DNA of 61,703 bases from Planctomycetota bacterium (GCA_027625095.1 JAQBXN010000036.1:1-61703), one strand, 5' to 3'. Shown: positions 44,351-54,422, counted from the first letter of the stretch. Numbers and translations are program-made. The notes: generated by a model not told the origin, from the letters alone.

Positions 44351-45625
44351 ATGGCCGGAAAGCTCGTGCCGTTGGAGGGTTCCCTTCAACACGACATTTC
44401 TCTTCCTAATGGCAAAACGATCAGCCTGGGTCGCTCGCCGGAAAATCATGTGGTGATATCGGATTCGACCATTTCGAGAATCCACTGCTATTTCACCCAC
44501 GGCAAGGATGGATACACAGTTCAGGACAACAAATCTTCCAACGGCACTTTTGTCAACGGCAAACAGGTACACGAAACGGTTCAGATCCGAAATGGCGATT
44601 TGGTTCGGATGGGATCACTGAAATTTCAATTCAAGAAGGAAGAGCCTGATACTAAGATGGCAGCGCGGACTCAGCCGTTAGACACGAGCAAGCTTATCTG
44701 TGCTCAGTGCGGCGCGGTGATTCGAAATTCGGATCTTGAAAGCAACAAATGCCGCACGGTTAAAGGCAGGACGTACTGTCGATCATGCACCAAGAGCCTG
44801 GGCCTTATCGGGTTGGAATTTCAGGGCTATGAGGTGCAGGCTATTCTCGGAAGGGGAGCGATCGGAACGGTTTATAGGGCGAACCAGTTGTCCCTCGAGC
44901 GAACAGTCGCGCTCAAGGTGCTTCATCCAAGCCTGACCTCACAGGAGGTGGCGGTAAAGCGTTTCCTCCGCGAAGCTCGCACGGGCGCAAGACTGCATCA
45001 TCCCAATATCGTCAGCCTGTTTGATCAGGGCAGCCACGAGAGCAATTACTTCATCTCTATGGAGTATGTGGATGGTAAGACGCTCAGTCAGATTATTGCC
45101 GCCGAGGGGCCATTTAAACAGGCCAGAGCCGCTTACGTGTTCAAAGCGATTGCTGAGGCGCTGGGTTACGCACATCAGTCTGAGATCGTGCATCGTGATA
45201 TCAAGCCGGCGAATATCATGATTACTGATGAGGGCATCCCAAAGCTCACGGACCTGGGGCTCGCAAAGAGTCTTGAAGATTCAGAAATGCAGGTGACTGC
45301 GGATGGAATGGTCGTCGGCACGCCTGGATACATTTCGCCTGAACAAGTGATGGACTGGGATGGTATCGACCACCGGGTAGACATCTTCGCCCTGGGCGCA
45401 ACGCTCTACTACACGGTTACCGGCAACGCTCCGTTCGTCGGAAAGTCGCCTATCGAGACCCTTAAAAAAACCACAACCGACGTACCTGCCAATCCCCGCA
45501 AGATCAACAGCAATCTTACCGAAGGATTTGCAGAGGTAATCTACAGAGCCATGGAGAAAGATCCGAAGAATCGATACCAGCACTGTCTTGACATGGCGGA
45601 TGCGCTGGCAGAATTTGAGGTCTGA
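44351..45625 (+). CDS. FHA, zinc-ribbon and Ser/Thr kinase fusion
   Basis: 424 residues. N-terminal FHA (about 20-95; LGRSPENHVVI, ISRIHCYF, SSNGTFVNG), a short two-CXXC zinc-ribbon-like module (CAQCG near 117, CRSC near 141), then the kinase (about 158-420) with GRGAIGTVYRAN, VALKVL, HRDIKPANIMI, DLGLA and GTPGYISPEQ. The order FHA-zinc-kinase mirrors the kinase-FHA order of the divergent neighbour. Cytoplasmic. Nineteen bases separate its stop from that of the convergent NUDIX gene. Confidence 0.93.
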   Translation: MAGKLVPLEGSLQHDISLPNGKTISLGRSPENHVVISDSTISRIHCYFTHGKDGYTVQDNKSSNGTFVNGKQVHETVQIRNGDLVRMGSLKFQFKKEEPDTKMAARTQPLDTSKLICAQCGAVIRNSDLESNKCRTVKGRTYCRSCTKSLGLIGLEFQGYEVQAILGRGAIGTVYRANQLSLERTVALKVLHPSLTSQEVAVKRFLREARTGARLHHPNIVSLFDQGSHESNYFISMEYVDGKTLSQIIAAEGPFKQARAAYVFKAIAEALGYAHQSEIVHRDIKPANIMITDEGIPKLTDLGLAKSLEDSEMQVTADGMVVGTPGYISPEQVMDWDGIDHRVDIFALGATLYYTVTGNAPFVGKSPIETLKKTTTDVPANPRKINSNLTEGFAEVIYRAMEKDPKNRYQHCLDMADALAEFEV

Positions 45626-45644
45626 AGCGAAGCCCTCTGCAGAT

Positions 45645-46082
45645 TCATCGCTCTACAAAATCGGCCTCATTGATGTGCCTGGGCAGCTTTTCCAGGGTCT
45701 CTCTGATCGCTCTCGTTTTGATGCGGCCGGCTGCCTTTTCCACGGTGACCCACTCACGCTTTCGTTCGTTCATCTCCTGCCACTCGTCCAACTCTTCGTT
45801 CACCTTCATAAGATAGACAGAGACATCACAGGTGCCTCCCCATTTGTTATAGGAGTATTGCGTCACCGCCTTTGTAGAGACTTCGCCCCCGATACCGCCC
45901 TCTTCCAGCGCTTCCAACGCGGCTGATTCGCGGGCAGACAGTCCCGGCTCTATCAGGCCTTTCGGCACGATCCATTTGCCGCTGTTTCGGGACGTAATCA
46001 ACAGGATCAGCAGCCTGCTGCCTTGCTCGCGATAAGGAATGACGGCAGATTGTTTGTAAACAGTGAAAGTTGACTTGCCCAA
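45645..46082 (-). CDS. NUDIX hydrolase
   Basis: 145 residues. The NUDIX box reads GLIEPGLSARESAALEALEEGGI: the EEXG metal-binding core is intact, while the first glutamate (here Leu) and the REU arginine (here Leu) are substituted, as in the diphosphoinositol-polyphosphate/DIPP-like subgroup that begins PKGLIEPG. Substrate not assignable. Start TTG 46082 is supported by GGAGG eight bases upstream. Single-gene unit. Confidence 0.88.
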   Translation of the reverse strand: MGKSTFTVYKQSAVIPYREQGSRLLILLITSRNSGKWIVPKGLIEPGLSARESAALEALEEGGIGGEVSTKAVTQYSYNKWGGTCDVSVYLMKVNEELDEWQEMNERKREWVTVEKAAGRIKTRAIRETLEKLPRHINEADFVER

Positions 46083-46353
46083 GAGCGAAGCCTCCGGTGG
46101 GACAGAGGTGAGGCGTGGGCGGGATTGAGTGTAGGAGTATACGATTACTTTCGAATCAGTTCCGGTTCATATGCCACAGAAATGATAGAGCACGCCCTGG
46201 GCAAGGATGGATGTAAGAGAATGCCAGAAGGGCTGTAAGAATATGTCGGCCTGCCGCAGCACCCTCGATTTACATTAACATGCCGTTCCGATAAAAGTCC
46301 TTGTTAAAGCGCGACACTTTCAAGTATTTCCAACTGACATTACGGGGAACAGA

Positions 46354-47382
46354 ATGGAAGAGACTCTTCCTGACGATGACGTCCAATTAGCGAAGAAACT
46401 CGTAGATACTTACCTCGCGCTCGCGAACGAACTGGGTAAGGTAATTGTCGGTCAGCATGAGGTAGTTGAGGAGATGCTTATCGCTATCTTCTGCAATGCG
46501 CATTGCCTTATGGTCGGCGTGCCGGGCCTGGCAAAGACGCTGCTGGTCTCCACTCTGGCGCAGACGCTCAGCCTCTCATTCAAACGCATCCAGTTTACCC
46601 CCGACCTGATGCCCGCTGATATAACAGGCACGGACATCATTCAGGAAGATGACAAAACCGGCCGCCGCTTTTTTGAATTTCAGCGCGGCCCAATTTTCGC
46701 AAACGTCATCCTCGCGGACGAGATCAACCGCACTCCGCCGAAAACACAGGCTGCACTCCTCGAGGCCATGCAGGAACGCCACGTCACCATCGGCGATCAC
46801 ACCTACGACCTCGATCAGCCTTTTTTCGTCCTGGCTACACAGAATCCTCTGGAACAGGAGGGTACATACCCATTGCCTGAAGCCCAGCTCGACCGGTTTA
46901 TGTTCATGATTAATGTCGACTATCCCGGCCGCGACGAAGAGATCGAGATCATGAAACGCACGACGATGAAACAACAGGTAAGTATCGAACACATCCTGGG
47001 AGGGGCGGAGATCCTGTCGTTGCAGGATCTCGTCCGGAAGGTTCCAGTCGGTGACCACGTGTTTGATTACGCGGTCAACCTGGTCCGTGCTACCCGGCCC
47101 CGTGACGAGACAGCCCCCGACTTCATTAAAGAATACCTTTCGTGGGGTGCCGGCCCCCGCGCCTGCCAGAATCTTATCCTCGCAGCAAAGGCCCGCGCCA
47201 TCCTGAAAGGGCGGGTGTATGCCACTATGAACGATATCGATTCACTGGCACGCCCTGTCCTTCGCCACCGCCTGGGAACGAACTTCAATGCAGATTCTGA
47301 AGGCATTACTGTCGAAGATCTTCTCGACAGGCTCACTGCACACAATCAGACAAAAAGACCGGTGACAAAAGCGGCGGGGTAA
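46354..47382 (+). CDS. MoxR-family AAA+ ATPase
   Basis: 342 residues. Walker A GVPGLAKT at 55-62, Walker B VILADEINRTPPKTQAALLEAMQE near 125, sensor 1 VLATQNPLEQEGTYPLPEAQLDRF near 165, and the C-terminal lid domain. This is the RavA/MoxR chaperone-like ATPase that accompanies DUF58 and VWA proteins and is thought to insert metals or mature periplasmic complexes. Followed by DUF58 (126 bases on) and a BatA protein, the canonical trio. A fuller VWA set lies at 8520-18758 without a MoxR, so this ATPase may serve both. Confidence 0.95.
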   Translation: MEETLPDDDVQLAKKLVDTYLALANELGKVIVGQHEVVEEMLIAIFCNAHCLMVGVPGLAKTLLVSTLAQTLSLSFKRIQFTPDLMPADITGTDIIQEDDKTGRRFFEFQRGPIFANVILADEINRTPPKTQAALLEAMQERHVTIGDHTYDLDQPFFVLATQNPLEQEGTYPLPEAQLDRFMFMINVDYPGRDEEIEIMKRTTMKQQVSIEHILGGAEILSLQDLVRKVPVGDHVFDYAVNLVRATRPRDETAPDFIKEYLSWGAGPRACQNLILAAKARAILKGRVYATMNDIDSLARPVLRHRLGTNFNADSEGITVEDLLDRLTAHNQTKRPVTKAAG

Positions 47383-47508
47383 GAGTGCTGATTCTGGATA
47401 AGGGAGCCCGGATGTTCAAATTTCGGTAATCAAGTTTCCCGCATCCTGGGTCAAGCATCGAAGACAGACCATCCAGCCTTACTCATTACTCTTTACTCTT
47501 TAGTATCC

Positions 47509-48402
47509 ATGGCCGTTGATCCCGTTGTCACTGCTGACGACCTCGCACGCTTCAAACGCTCGGAACTCATTGCACGTTCTGTCGTCGAAGGGTTTGTAAA
47601 TGGCCTGCACAAATCCCCCTTCAAAGGGTTCGCGCTCGATTTTTCACACTACCGTGAATACACCCGCGGCGATGAGGTGAAGCATCTCGACTGGTCTCTC
47701 TACGCGCGCTCGGACAAGTATTACATTAAGCAGTATGACGAGTTCACGGTCCTCAAAGCGCATATCCTGCTCGATACCTCTGGGTCAATGAACTACACCT
47801 CGGGGACGGTTACCAAATTCGATTACGCACGGTTTATCGCCGCCGTCCTGACCAATCTGCTGATCTCGCAGAAGGATAGCGTCGGGCTGGTGACATTTGA
47901 TACGGAGATGCGGAATTACCTGCCGCCAAAGAACACCTCCAACCAACTCGCCCGGGTGATGCACAACCTCAGCGAAGTGAAGCCTGGAGGCGAGACATCT
48001 CTCGGCGGGATGCTCAAACAGCTCGCTTCATCCATGAAACGGCGGGGTCTGATCATTTTGATTTCGGATCTGTTTGATCAGCCCGGCGAGATACGGGGAG
48101 CGCTCGCTCACTTCGCAAAGCGCCGTCACGAGATCGTTGTCTTTCGTGTTCTCGATGAGGCTGAGCGGACGTTTCCCTTCAAGAAATTCACAAAGTTCGT
48201 TGATATGGAAGGCACCGCGCATCTGCTCGCCGAGCCGAACCGCATACGCAAGGAATACCTCAAGAAATTCAATGAACTTGAAAGGGAGATCCAGGAAACC
48301 TGTCACAGCATGGCCATTGACTATGTACCGGTGTACACCAATAAGCCACCCGAATATGCCCTTGCCAAATATCTCTCGCTGAGGATGGACCGGAATAAGT
48401 AA
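47509..48402 (+). CDS. DUF58 protein (MoxR-associated VWA-like)
   Basis: 297 residues. The family signature HYREYTRGDEVKHLDWSLYARSDKYYIKQY sits near 45-78 and the degenerate VWA follows with LLDTSGSM near 90 and GLIILISDLFD near 180. No membrane segment. Works with the MoxR ATPase upstream, presumably in loading or maturing the BatA partner. Its stop overlaps the BatA start by one base (TAATG). The gap upstream holds a short TTACTCT-type repeat (about 47480-47503) of the same style as in the other VWA cluster. Confidence 0.95.
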   Translation: MAVDPVVTADDLARFKRSELIARSVVEGFVNGLHKSPFKGFALDFSHYREYTRGDEVKHLDWSLYARSDKYYIKQYDEFTVLKAHILLDTSGSMNYTSGTVTKFDYARFIAAVLTNLLISQKDSVGLVTFDTEMRNYLPPKNTSNQLARVMHNLSEVKPGGETSLGGMLKQLASSMKRRGLIILISDLFDQPGEIRGALAHFAKRRHEIVVFRVLDEAERTFPFKKFTKFVDMEGTAHLLAEPNRIRKEYLKKFNELEREIQETCHSMAIDYVPVYTNKPPEYALAKYLSLRMDRNK

Positions 48403-50603
48403 TGATCCCTCTCAACCCCCTCCTCCTTCCTGGCCTGTTTCTGGTAAGCGCTCCGATCATCATCCATCTGATCAATCGGAATCGTTTCGAGGAAGTTCAA
48501 TGGGGCGCCTATCAACTCCTCGTCTCCTCATTCCAGGTAAAGGCAAGGCGAATCCGACTGCAGGAGATCTTGCTCCTGCTGCTGCGCTGCCTTCTGCTCA
48601 CATTTTTCATCCTCGCGCTTTGCCGGTACGTGGTTCAGTACGAAGGCTTCAACTGGACGGACCCGCTCACGAGTAACGTTATCGTTATCGACGGTTCCTA
48701 CAGCATGGAGCGTCAGACGGCTGAGGGGCCGCTCCTTGATAAGGCTAAGAAGAAAGCGAACGAAATTATCGGTGGGCTGCGAAAAGGGGAGGATGTTTCG
48801 GTCATCATTATCGGTAGGACTGCCGAACGCCTGACGCCCAAACCGGAATTTGAATTTGAAGACATCAAAAAGAAGATTCTCAATCTCAAGCTTAGAGGCG
48901 AGGCCGCGGACTATGTCGCGGGTCTCGACCTCACTTTCAAAGTTCTCAACGAGACGAAAAACCCTAAACGCCGCCTTTTCATCATCAGCGATCTTCAGAG
49001 CAACGGATGGCGGAGTCGCGACACTGCCAAGTGGGCTTATCTCCAGGCAGTCATGAAGAGCCTCGAACTCAAGGTCAGTGCTTACTACCTCGGTCAGAAA
49101 GTGTCCGACAAGGCCAATTTCTCAGTCTCGCCTCCACGCCTTCAAGGAATATCTGTCACCATCTTTGAGCCGGCCCGGTTCGTCTTTTCAGTGAAGAACC
49201 ATCATGACGCCGCGGACGTTGCCTCCATCGTGATCGAGAAGGACGGCAAGGAAATCGATCGCCGGGAGCGTACTCTCGATCCGGGGGAATCCCGTGAAGA
49301 GACTTTCGATGTGCAGTTTGAAAAACCCGGGCCGCATGTGCTCGCCGCGAGCGTGGAATCGGATTTTATTCCGGGTGACAACCATGCGTTCATGGCCATC
49401 AATGTGGTTGAAGAAATCCCATTGCTCGTCATCGATGGCACCTATACCGAGGACTTCTTCGAGAGCTCGACCGGCTTCCTCGCAGCCGCCCTCAATCCGG
49501 AGCTGCACAAAGATTCCAAAACCGCATTCGCGATAAAACGGGTTTCCACTAAAGAAGCGGCCAGTGAAAGTCTCTCGGCCTACAAGGCCATTGTGCTCGC
49601 CAACCTTGGCGAATATCCGGAAAGCCTGGTAGCGGCCCTCGAACGCTATGTCGATCAGGGCGGTGGTTTGCTTATATCCTGCGGCAACCAGACCCAGCCC
49701 ACCGACATGATGAAGGCGCTTTACAAAGATGGCTTTGGCCTCTTGCCAGCGGTGCTCAGCAGCCCGCGCAAGGCCGAGGACCAGGAACGGCCGTTCAGCC
49801 CTTTCTTCCCCAAAGGCCGTAGCGAAATTTTTCCGTTTCTCGAGGCCGATGAAGGACAGCGGCTGGCAGAGGTATTGCTCAAACAGTTTATCGCAGCAGA
49901 TGTGACAGAAGAGGACCTCAAGCACGGGACAGAGGTGCTGGCCGAGCTCGCTGACGAAAAACCTTTCCTTCTGAACCGCCGATTCGGCAAGGGCCGGGTC
50001 ATGCTCTGCACGACTGCCCTCGACATGTCGTGGGGCAATTTTCCAAGCCAGTGGGTTTTCGTGCCACTGGTCAATCATCTCATGCTGTATCTGAGCGCGG
50101 AAAACCAGAACGACCATCAGGTCATTCAGGGTGACAAGTACGTCTTGTCTTTGCCCGCCCCGGAAGAAAACAAACAGAACACAATCTTCCTTAAAGATCC
50201 GGATGGCGAAATCACTGAAGAAGCAGGCCTTCGAGATGGAAACGAACTCATGCTTGATTTCGGGAACACCAGTATGGCTGGCGTGTACCTGGTGTCTACG
50301 GACATTGAATTTCCGGCCGAAGCCACCAGGGCGTTCGCAGTGAACATCGACCTTTCAGAATCCGAGCTCGATCCTCTTGGAAAGGACTTTCGAGAGCTGC
50401 TTACCGAAGGATTTTCTATGAAATTTTTCGATGAATACGACGATTACAAGAAAAAAGAGGAAGAAGAAGGCAGCGTCGATCTCTGGCGCTACCTGATCCT
50501 TCTCACGATTGTCGCTTTGATTGGGGAGAGCATCTTCACCGCCTGGATCGCCTCTGAACAAAAGCTCAAGCCAGAGGATTTCAAGCCGGTGATTTCGAAC
50601 TGA
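48402..50603 (+). CDS. BatA-type membrane protein with VWA and GATase1-like domains
   Basis: 733 residues. BatA N-terminus (LLLPGLFLVSAPIIIHLINRNRFEEVQWGA; second membrane segment about 55-75), then a VWA domain with MIDAS motif DGSYSM near 98. A beta-sandwich segment (about 240-340) and a glutamine-amidotransferase-like part (about 345-560; LLVIDGTYTEDF, YVDQGGGLLISCG, GKGRVMLCTTALDMSWGNFPSQWVF) lead to a C-terminal membrane helix. This is the Planctomycete/Verrucomicrobial BatA layout. Last gene of the MoxR-DUF58-BatA unit. Paralogous to 12569-15250 and 15379-17352. Confidence 0.92.
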   Translation: MIPLNPLLLPGLFLVSAPIIIHLINRNRFEEVQWGAYQLLVSSFQVKARRIRLQEILLLLLRCLLLTFFILALCRYVVQYEGFNWTDPLTSNVIVIDGSYSMERQTAEGPLLDKAKKKANEIIGGLRKGEDVSVIIIGRTAERLTPKPEFEFEDIKKKILNLKLRGEAADYVAGLDLTFKVLNETKNPKRRLFIISDLQSNGWRSRDTAKWAYLQAVMKSLELKVSAYYLGQKVSDKANFSVSPPRLQGISVTIFEPARFVFSVKNHHDAADVASIVIEKDGKEIDRRERTLDPGESREETFDVQFEKPGPHVLAASVESDFIPGDNHAFMAINVVEEIPLLVIDGTYTEDFFESSTGFLAAALNPELHKDSKTAFAIKRVSTKEAASESLSAYKAIVLANLGEYPESLVAALERYVDQGGGLLISCGNQTQPTDMMKALYKDGFGLLPAVLSSPRKAEDQERPFSPFFPKGRSEIFPFLEADEGQRLAEVLLKQFIAADVTEEDLKHGTEVLAELADEKPFLLNRRFGKGRVMLCTTALDMSWGNFPSQWVFVPLVNHLMLYLSAENQNDHQVIQGDKYVLSLPAPEENKQNTIFLKDPDGEITEEAGLRDGNELMLDFGNTSMAGVYLVSTDIEFPAEATRAFAVNIDLSESELDPLGKDFRELLTEGFSMKFFDEYDDYKKKEEEEGSVDLWRYLILLTIVALIGESIFTAWIASEQKLKPEDFKPVISN

Positions 50604-50788
50604 TCTTGTATGGGTCAAGCCAGGCCATCGCTTTGCCCTGCAGGGGGCGTTTCAGATTGCTTCTACTCATTACTTATGGGTGCTGGACTGAGTGTACGTA
50701 GACCTTATGGATGATAAAAGTCTGCCCTGCCGAACATTGACAGTATTCTTCAGATTCGAATGCCGCAGGAAGTTTAATCCACCTCATC

Positions 50789-53700
50789 TCAGTTTATGTA
50801 GATGAACTCATTACTGCTCAGCAAAGCCTGGCAAAAATCTGCGAGGGCCAGCATGTTACCGCGTCCTTTTGTGCCTGGGTTTGATTCATAAAAATCAGTC
50901 TGTGCCTTCAGAAATTTCTGCGACTGAACCAGTTCGTCGACGGCCGGCTTCCGGCTGAAAGCCAGCACGCAGGCCAGGCGGATCCTCGCCTCGGGCTGGT
51001 CTCCAGCTTCCTTAACCAATCGCTCCGCAAACTTCGCAGACAGATCCAGGACAGTCTGATCGTTGAGAAAGAAGAGTGACTGCGGTGGGATAGTGGCATC
51101 GAATCGCCGGCCCACGCTCTGGGTGGCATTTGGGGCGCCGAAAGCGGACATCATCGGAACAAGAACCGATCTTTTCAGGTAAATGTAGACGCTGCGCCGC
51201 CAAGTTTCGGGACCGTCCTGTATGTTGTCTGGCCACTTCGCGGTTGAGCCTTCTTTAATCGCATCGGACGAAATCCAGGGCTTGATACTCGGGCCGAACA
51301 TCTGAGTGTTCAGCACTCCACTTGTGGCAAGAATGGAATCTCTGACCACTTCTGCCTCGAGCCTCATGGGGCTCCTTCGCCAGAGCAGAAGCGGCGAGTA
51401 ACCATGTTTTTCCTGTACTGATTCTCTTGCTTTGAGAGCGGCGCTCGCCTGTTGCTCGTCAAATTCTGTTCCCAGGCGCCAAGCCTCACTCATCAGAATC
51501 TGGCGATGCAGATGCTTGAGAGACCACCCGTTCGAATAAAGCTCCCACGCCAGCCAGTCAAGGAGATCTGGAACAGAAGGATTGCTGCCGGTTACACCAA
51601 AGTTGTTGGGAGTCTCCACCAATCCGCTGCCGAAGTGATGCTGCCAGATTCGATTGGCGATGACCCTGGAGAGAAGGGGCCCGGCACCCTTATCCCAATC
51701 AGTCAGCCATTCAGCCATCGAAGTGCGTTGGTAGGAAGTGCTATTGTTGGAACCGGTCTTGTGCCACGGTTTCGCATCTGACTCACCGGTCACCACCTTG
51801 AGGAAGCCGAGCTGGACTTCTTCGCCTTTTGACTCCGGATCGCCTCTGTTCAAGACCCACGTCTGTTCCGGTTTCCCGCCTTTGTCCATGACGCAGAATA
51901 CCTGGCTGGTCTTCGACAGGAGATTCTTCTTGTTCTCCAATTCTGCACGCCGCGCCTTTGCTTCGGAAGGCAGGTTCTTCAGCCATTCAGTCTGTGGAAT
52001 GTCCAGTCCGATTTTGAAACGAACCGGGGATGCAGCGACCTTTCCTTCCGGAATTCCTATGCCCACACGTACGCTCTTCATAGTCGGGTCGATGCGGAAG
52101 CGAGCTGCGGCAGGAAGCTGCATCCAATGGGATTGTTGGTAGAGCAACGGGCCGAACTGTTGATTCTTCTGACCTGTCCTTCCCAGAAAACCAACTCGCT
52201 GGCCCTCTTCAATGGGATGTCTTTTGCCGTTGGCATCTAAAGCCTGGGGAGATGCCCAGAATACCTCAAACCCTTTGTTCTTATCATCACCCTCCACAGA
52301 CAAGACAAGCTCGACCTCTCGGTCGGGGAGTGGGAGTTCGACCCACTGAATCTGTGCTGTCCTTTTGAGAGGAGGACTGACAAAAAATGGGTCACTCTTC
52401 AGGATTTTTCGCTGGAACCCGGATTTGGCGACTTTAACGCGGAAGGTGGGGCCGTCGGGATCGATAACTTTTATCCCCGTCTTGCCCAACAGATCGCCGA
52501 GCGGGTCTTCTCGTCCGGAAGCATCTTCAGCCAGGATCGAATCGAGGCTTTCGTCAAGATCTTCGCCGGGCTCACCGGCAACGGCCTGACCGTCTACGCC
52601 CCCTGGCGATTTCGGTAGCTGTTTGAGAAGGGTCTCCCGGTAGCTGTTTCGCTGAGCATCGTCGAACCGGGATATCTCCTCTTCCATTCGCTTTGATTCC
52701 CCTGCCGCGGAAGTGGGTGTGTAGTTCGTCGTGCGTGTGTTTCTGAAGGCCGCGAGCATCTGGTAATACTCTTTCTGGCTGATCGCATCGAACTTGTGAT
52801 CGTGGCATCGCGCACAGGCGACAGTCTGCCCGAGAAATGCAGCGGTGGTCGTGCCAAGCATGTCATCCCAGTGGTCGTAAAATTCCTTCTCTTTGGGCTT
52901 GAGGGAATTGAACGGCCCGGCCGCGAGGAAGCCTGTAGCCGCATGGGCAAGTTGTTCGCCGGGCGCGTACTCGTCGCCCGCCAACTGCCACCTGACGAAC
53001 TGATCGAACGGCATATCGGTATTCAGTGCCTTGATGACAAAGTCGCGATAGTGGAATGCGTAAGGGCGATCGTTATCACCCTCGTAACCGTTGCTTTCGC
53101 CGAATCGTGCAACGTCCAGCCAGTGCCGGCCCCAGCGTTCACCGTAGTGGGGACTTTCCAGCACCATGCCGACAAGTTTCTCCCAGGCATCTGCCGAAGT
53201 GTCATTCAGAAACGCATCGACTTCCTCCGGCTTTGGAGGGAGGCCAATCAGCACCATATAAAGCCGGCGAATGAGTGCGGTGCGGTCGGCCCGTGCCTGG
53301 GGCTTAAGGCCGTATTCACTCAACTGCGCGAAGACGAATCGATCGATGGGATTCTTTCCCCAGACTGGATCCTGGATGGCGGGGACATCGGGCTTCGAAG
53401 ATCGCTTGTATGCCCAGTGTTCACTCGTGCTGACGTCAGCGCCTATACCGTCCGGCCATTCCGCGCCCTGATCGATCCATTTCTGGATCAAAGAAATCTG
53501 GTCGTTGGTCAATGGCCGCGATCTTTCATCGCCGGCCAGGGGCATCTTTTTTATGCTCTTCTCGCCAAGCAGACGCTTGACGAGAAGGCTGCCCTTGCTG
53601 TCGCCTTTGACGATGATTGGCCCGCTCTGGCGATGGGGATTAAAGACGAAGCTGCGTGCATCGAGGCGAAGCCGGGCCTTCTGTTCCTTCGGCCCATGAC

Positions 53701-53845
53701 AGACGAGACAGTGATTTTCAAAAACCGGATACACCTCTTTCTCAAAATTGACCTTATCGACTGGGGTCTCGGCGAGGAGGCCGGCTAAGACGAATGAGAG
53801 TAGAAGAGTGATTCTCACGAATGAGGTCCGCTGGTCATGATCCAT
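50789..53845 (-). CDS. DUF1549/DUF1553 protein with planctomycete cytochrome c domain
   Basis: 1018 residues from ATG 53845, which begins a good signal peptide (SFVRITLLLSFVLAGLLAET); an in-frame GTG lies at 53863. An N-terminal PSCyt1-type haem domain carries CLVCH near residue 47 and a distal methionine in KKMPLAG. DUF1549 (about 145-350; NPIDRFVFAQLSEYGLKPQARADR, RWGRHWLDVARFGESNGYE) and DUF1553 (about 700-960; RVIANRIWQHHFGSGLVETPNNFG) follow with a spacer of about 300 residues. Typical of Planctomycetes and Verrucomicrobia, normally paired with a DUF1501 protein; that partner is absent here. Exported, function unknown. Confidence 0.95.
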   Translation of the reverse strand: MDHDQRTSFVRITLLLSFVLAGLLAETPVDKVNFEKEVYPVFENHCLVCHGPKEQKARLRLDARSFVFNPHRQSGPIIVKGDSKGSLLVKRLLGEKSIKKMPLAGDERSRPLTNDQISLIQKWIDQGAEWPDGIGADVSTSEHWAYKRSSKPDVPAIQDPVWGKNPIDRFVFAQLSEYGLKPQARADRTALIRRLYMVLIGLPPKPEEVDAFLNDTSADAWEKLVGMVLESPHYGERWGRHWLDVARFGESNGYEGDNDRPYAFHYRDFVIKALNTDMPFDQFVRWQLAGDEYAPGEQLAHAATGFLAAGPFNSLKPKEKEFYDHWDDMLGTTTAAFLGQTVACARCHDHKFDAISQKEYYQMLAAFRNTRTTNYTPTSAAGESKRMEEEISRFDDAQRNSYRETLLKQLPKSPGGVDGQAVAGEPGEDLDESLDSILAEDASGREDPLGDLLGKTGIKVIDPDGPTFRVKVAKSGFQRKILKSDPFFVSPPLKRTAQIQWVELPLPDREVELVLSVEGDDKNKGFEVFWASPQALDANGKRHPIEEGQRVGFLGRTGQKNQQFGPLLYQQSHWMQLPAAARFRIDPTMKSVRVGIGIPEGKVAASPVRFKIGLDIPQTEWLKNLPSEAKARRAELENKKNLLSKTSQVFCVMDKGGKPEQTWVLNRGDPESKGEEVQLGFLKVVTGESDAKPWHKTGSNNSTSYQRTSMAEWLTDWDKGAGPLLSRVIANRIWQHHFGSGLVETPNNFGVTGSNPSVPDLLDWLAWELYSNGWSLKHLHRQILMSEAWRLGTEFDEQQASAALKARESVQEKHGYSPLLLWRRSPMRLEAEVVRDSILATSGVLNTQMFGPSIKPWISSDAIKEGSTAKWPDNIQDGPETWRRSVYIYLKRSVLVPMMSAFGAPNATQSVGRRFDATIPPQSLFFLNDQTVLDLSAKFAERLVKEAGDQPEARIRLACVLAFSRKPAVDELVQSQKFLKAQTDFYESNPGTKGRGNMLALADFCQALLSSNEFIYIN

Positions 53846-53984
53846 AATTTTGAACTGAGGCACTCAAAGAATCTTAGCCTGTTCGTCTGAGCATGCAGTC
53901 TGACTCGCGGTTGGGCGTTGGCTGGCTAACGTTCAGTTTTCGGGCACTCAATTGTTATTGGCTCCAGTAGGGTAGGATTGTGGA

Positions 53985-54002
53985 GCGGACATCCCTGTCT
54001 GC
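53985..54002. repeat. REP-like hairpin
   Basis: GCGGACA and TGTCTGC pair in six of seven positions around TCCC. It is followed by a stretch rich in short palindromes (AAAAGGCCTGCGACATGATCGC). The apparent coding frame starting at 53980 runs through this repeat, so translation there is not expected. Confidence 0.6.
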
Positions 54003-54060
54003 CATTCTTCGTTTCGCAGCCCAAAAGGCCTGCGACATGATCGCGTCCGCTCAGACCCTG

Positions 54061-54255
54061 ATGAACGGCGACTCAACCCGGAGGCTCCACACATTGAAAA
54101 TAACCGCTGTCCGCTGCCATCTGCTTACCGCCGACTTCACCGAAAACGCTCTTACAGCGCTGACCTCCAGCATCCGTTACTGGACCACGGCCCTCGCCGA
54201 GATCGAAACAGACGAAGGCATCTCCGGTCTTGGGGAATCCAGTTTCTGGACGTAA
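54061..54255 (+). pseudogene. Enolase-superfamily (MR/MLE) N-terminal remnant
   Basis: About 64 residues from ATG 54061. LKITAVRCHLLTADFTENALTALTSSIRYWTTALAEIETDEGISGLGES matches the capping-domain start of mandelate racemase/muconate lactonising enzymes and then stops at TAA. The barrel with the metal ligands is missing, and no continuation is found in other frames downstream. The gene has been cut short, with the small two-gene unit now following. Confidence 0.75.
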
Positions 54256-54302
54256 AAGTGAAAACCAGGATTCGTGAGAGTTGTGACGTCCAGTGTATCT
54301 TC

Positions 54303-54331
54303 TTATCAAAGGAAGAGATTTTCGATATAAT
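54303..54331 (+). promoter_or_regulatory. Sigma70-type promoter for the small two-gene unit
   Basis: TTATCA (54303-54308) and a perfect TATAAT (54326-54331) with 17 bases between. The expected start point near 54338 is followed by AAAAAGGA and ATG at 54365. One of the best promoter matches seen in the window. Confidence 0.6.
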
Positions 54332-54422
54332 ATTCGCCTGTCAAAACCAAAAGATAAAAAGGATATGATCTCCTAAAGAAGCGATTCATGAACTGATCGA
54401 TCATGTAGAAGACGACCGGCTG

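Noticed and set aside
52796..53788. 330-codon plus-strand frame inside the DUF1549/DUF1553 gene
   Set aside because: Antisense shadow of a well-conserved protein.
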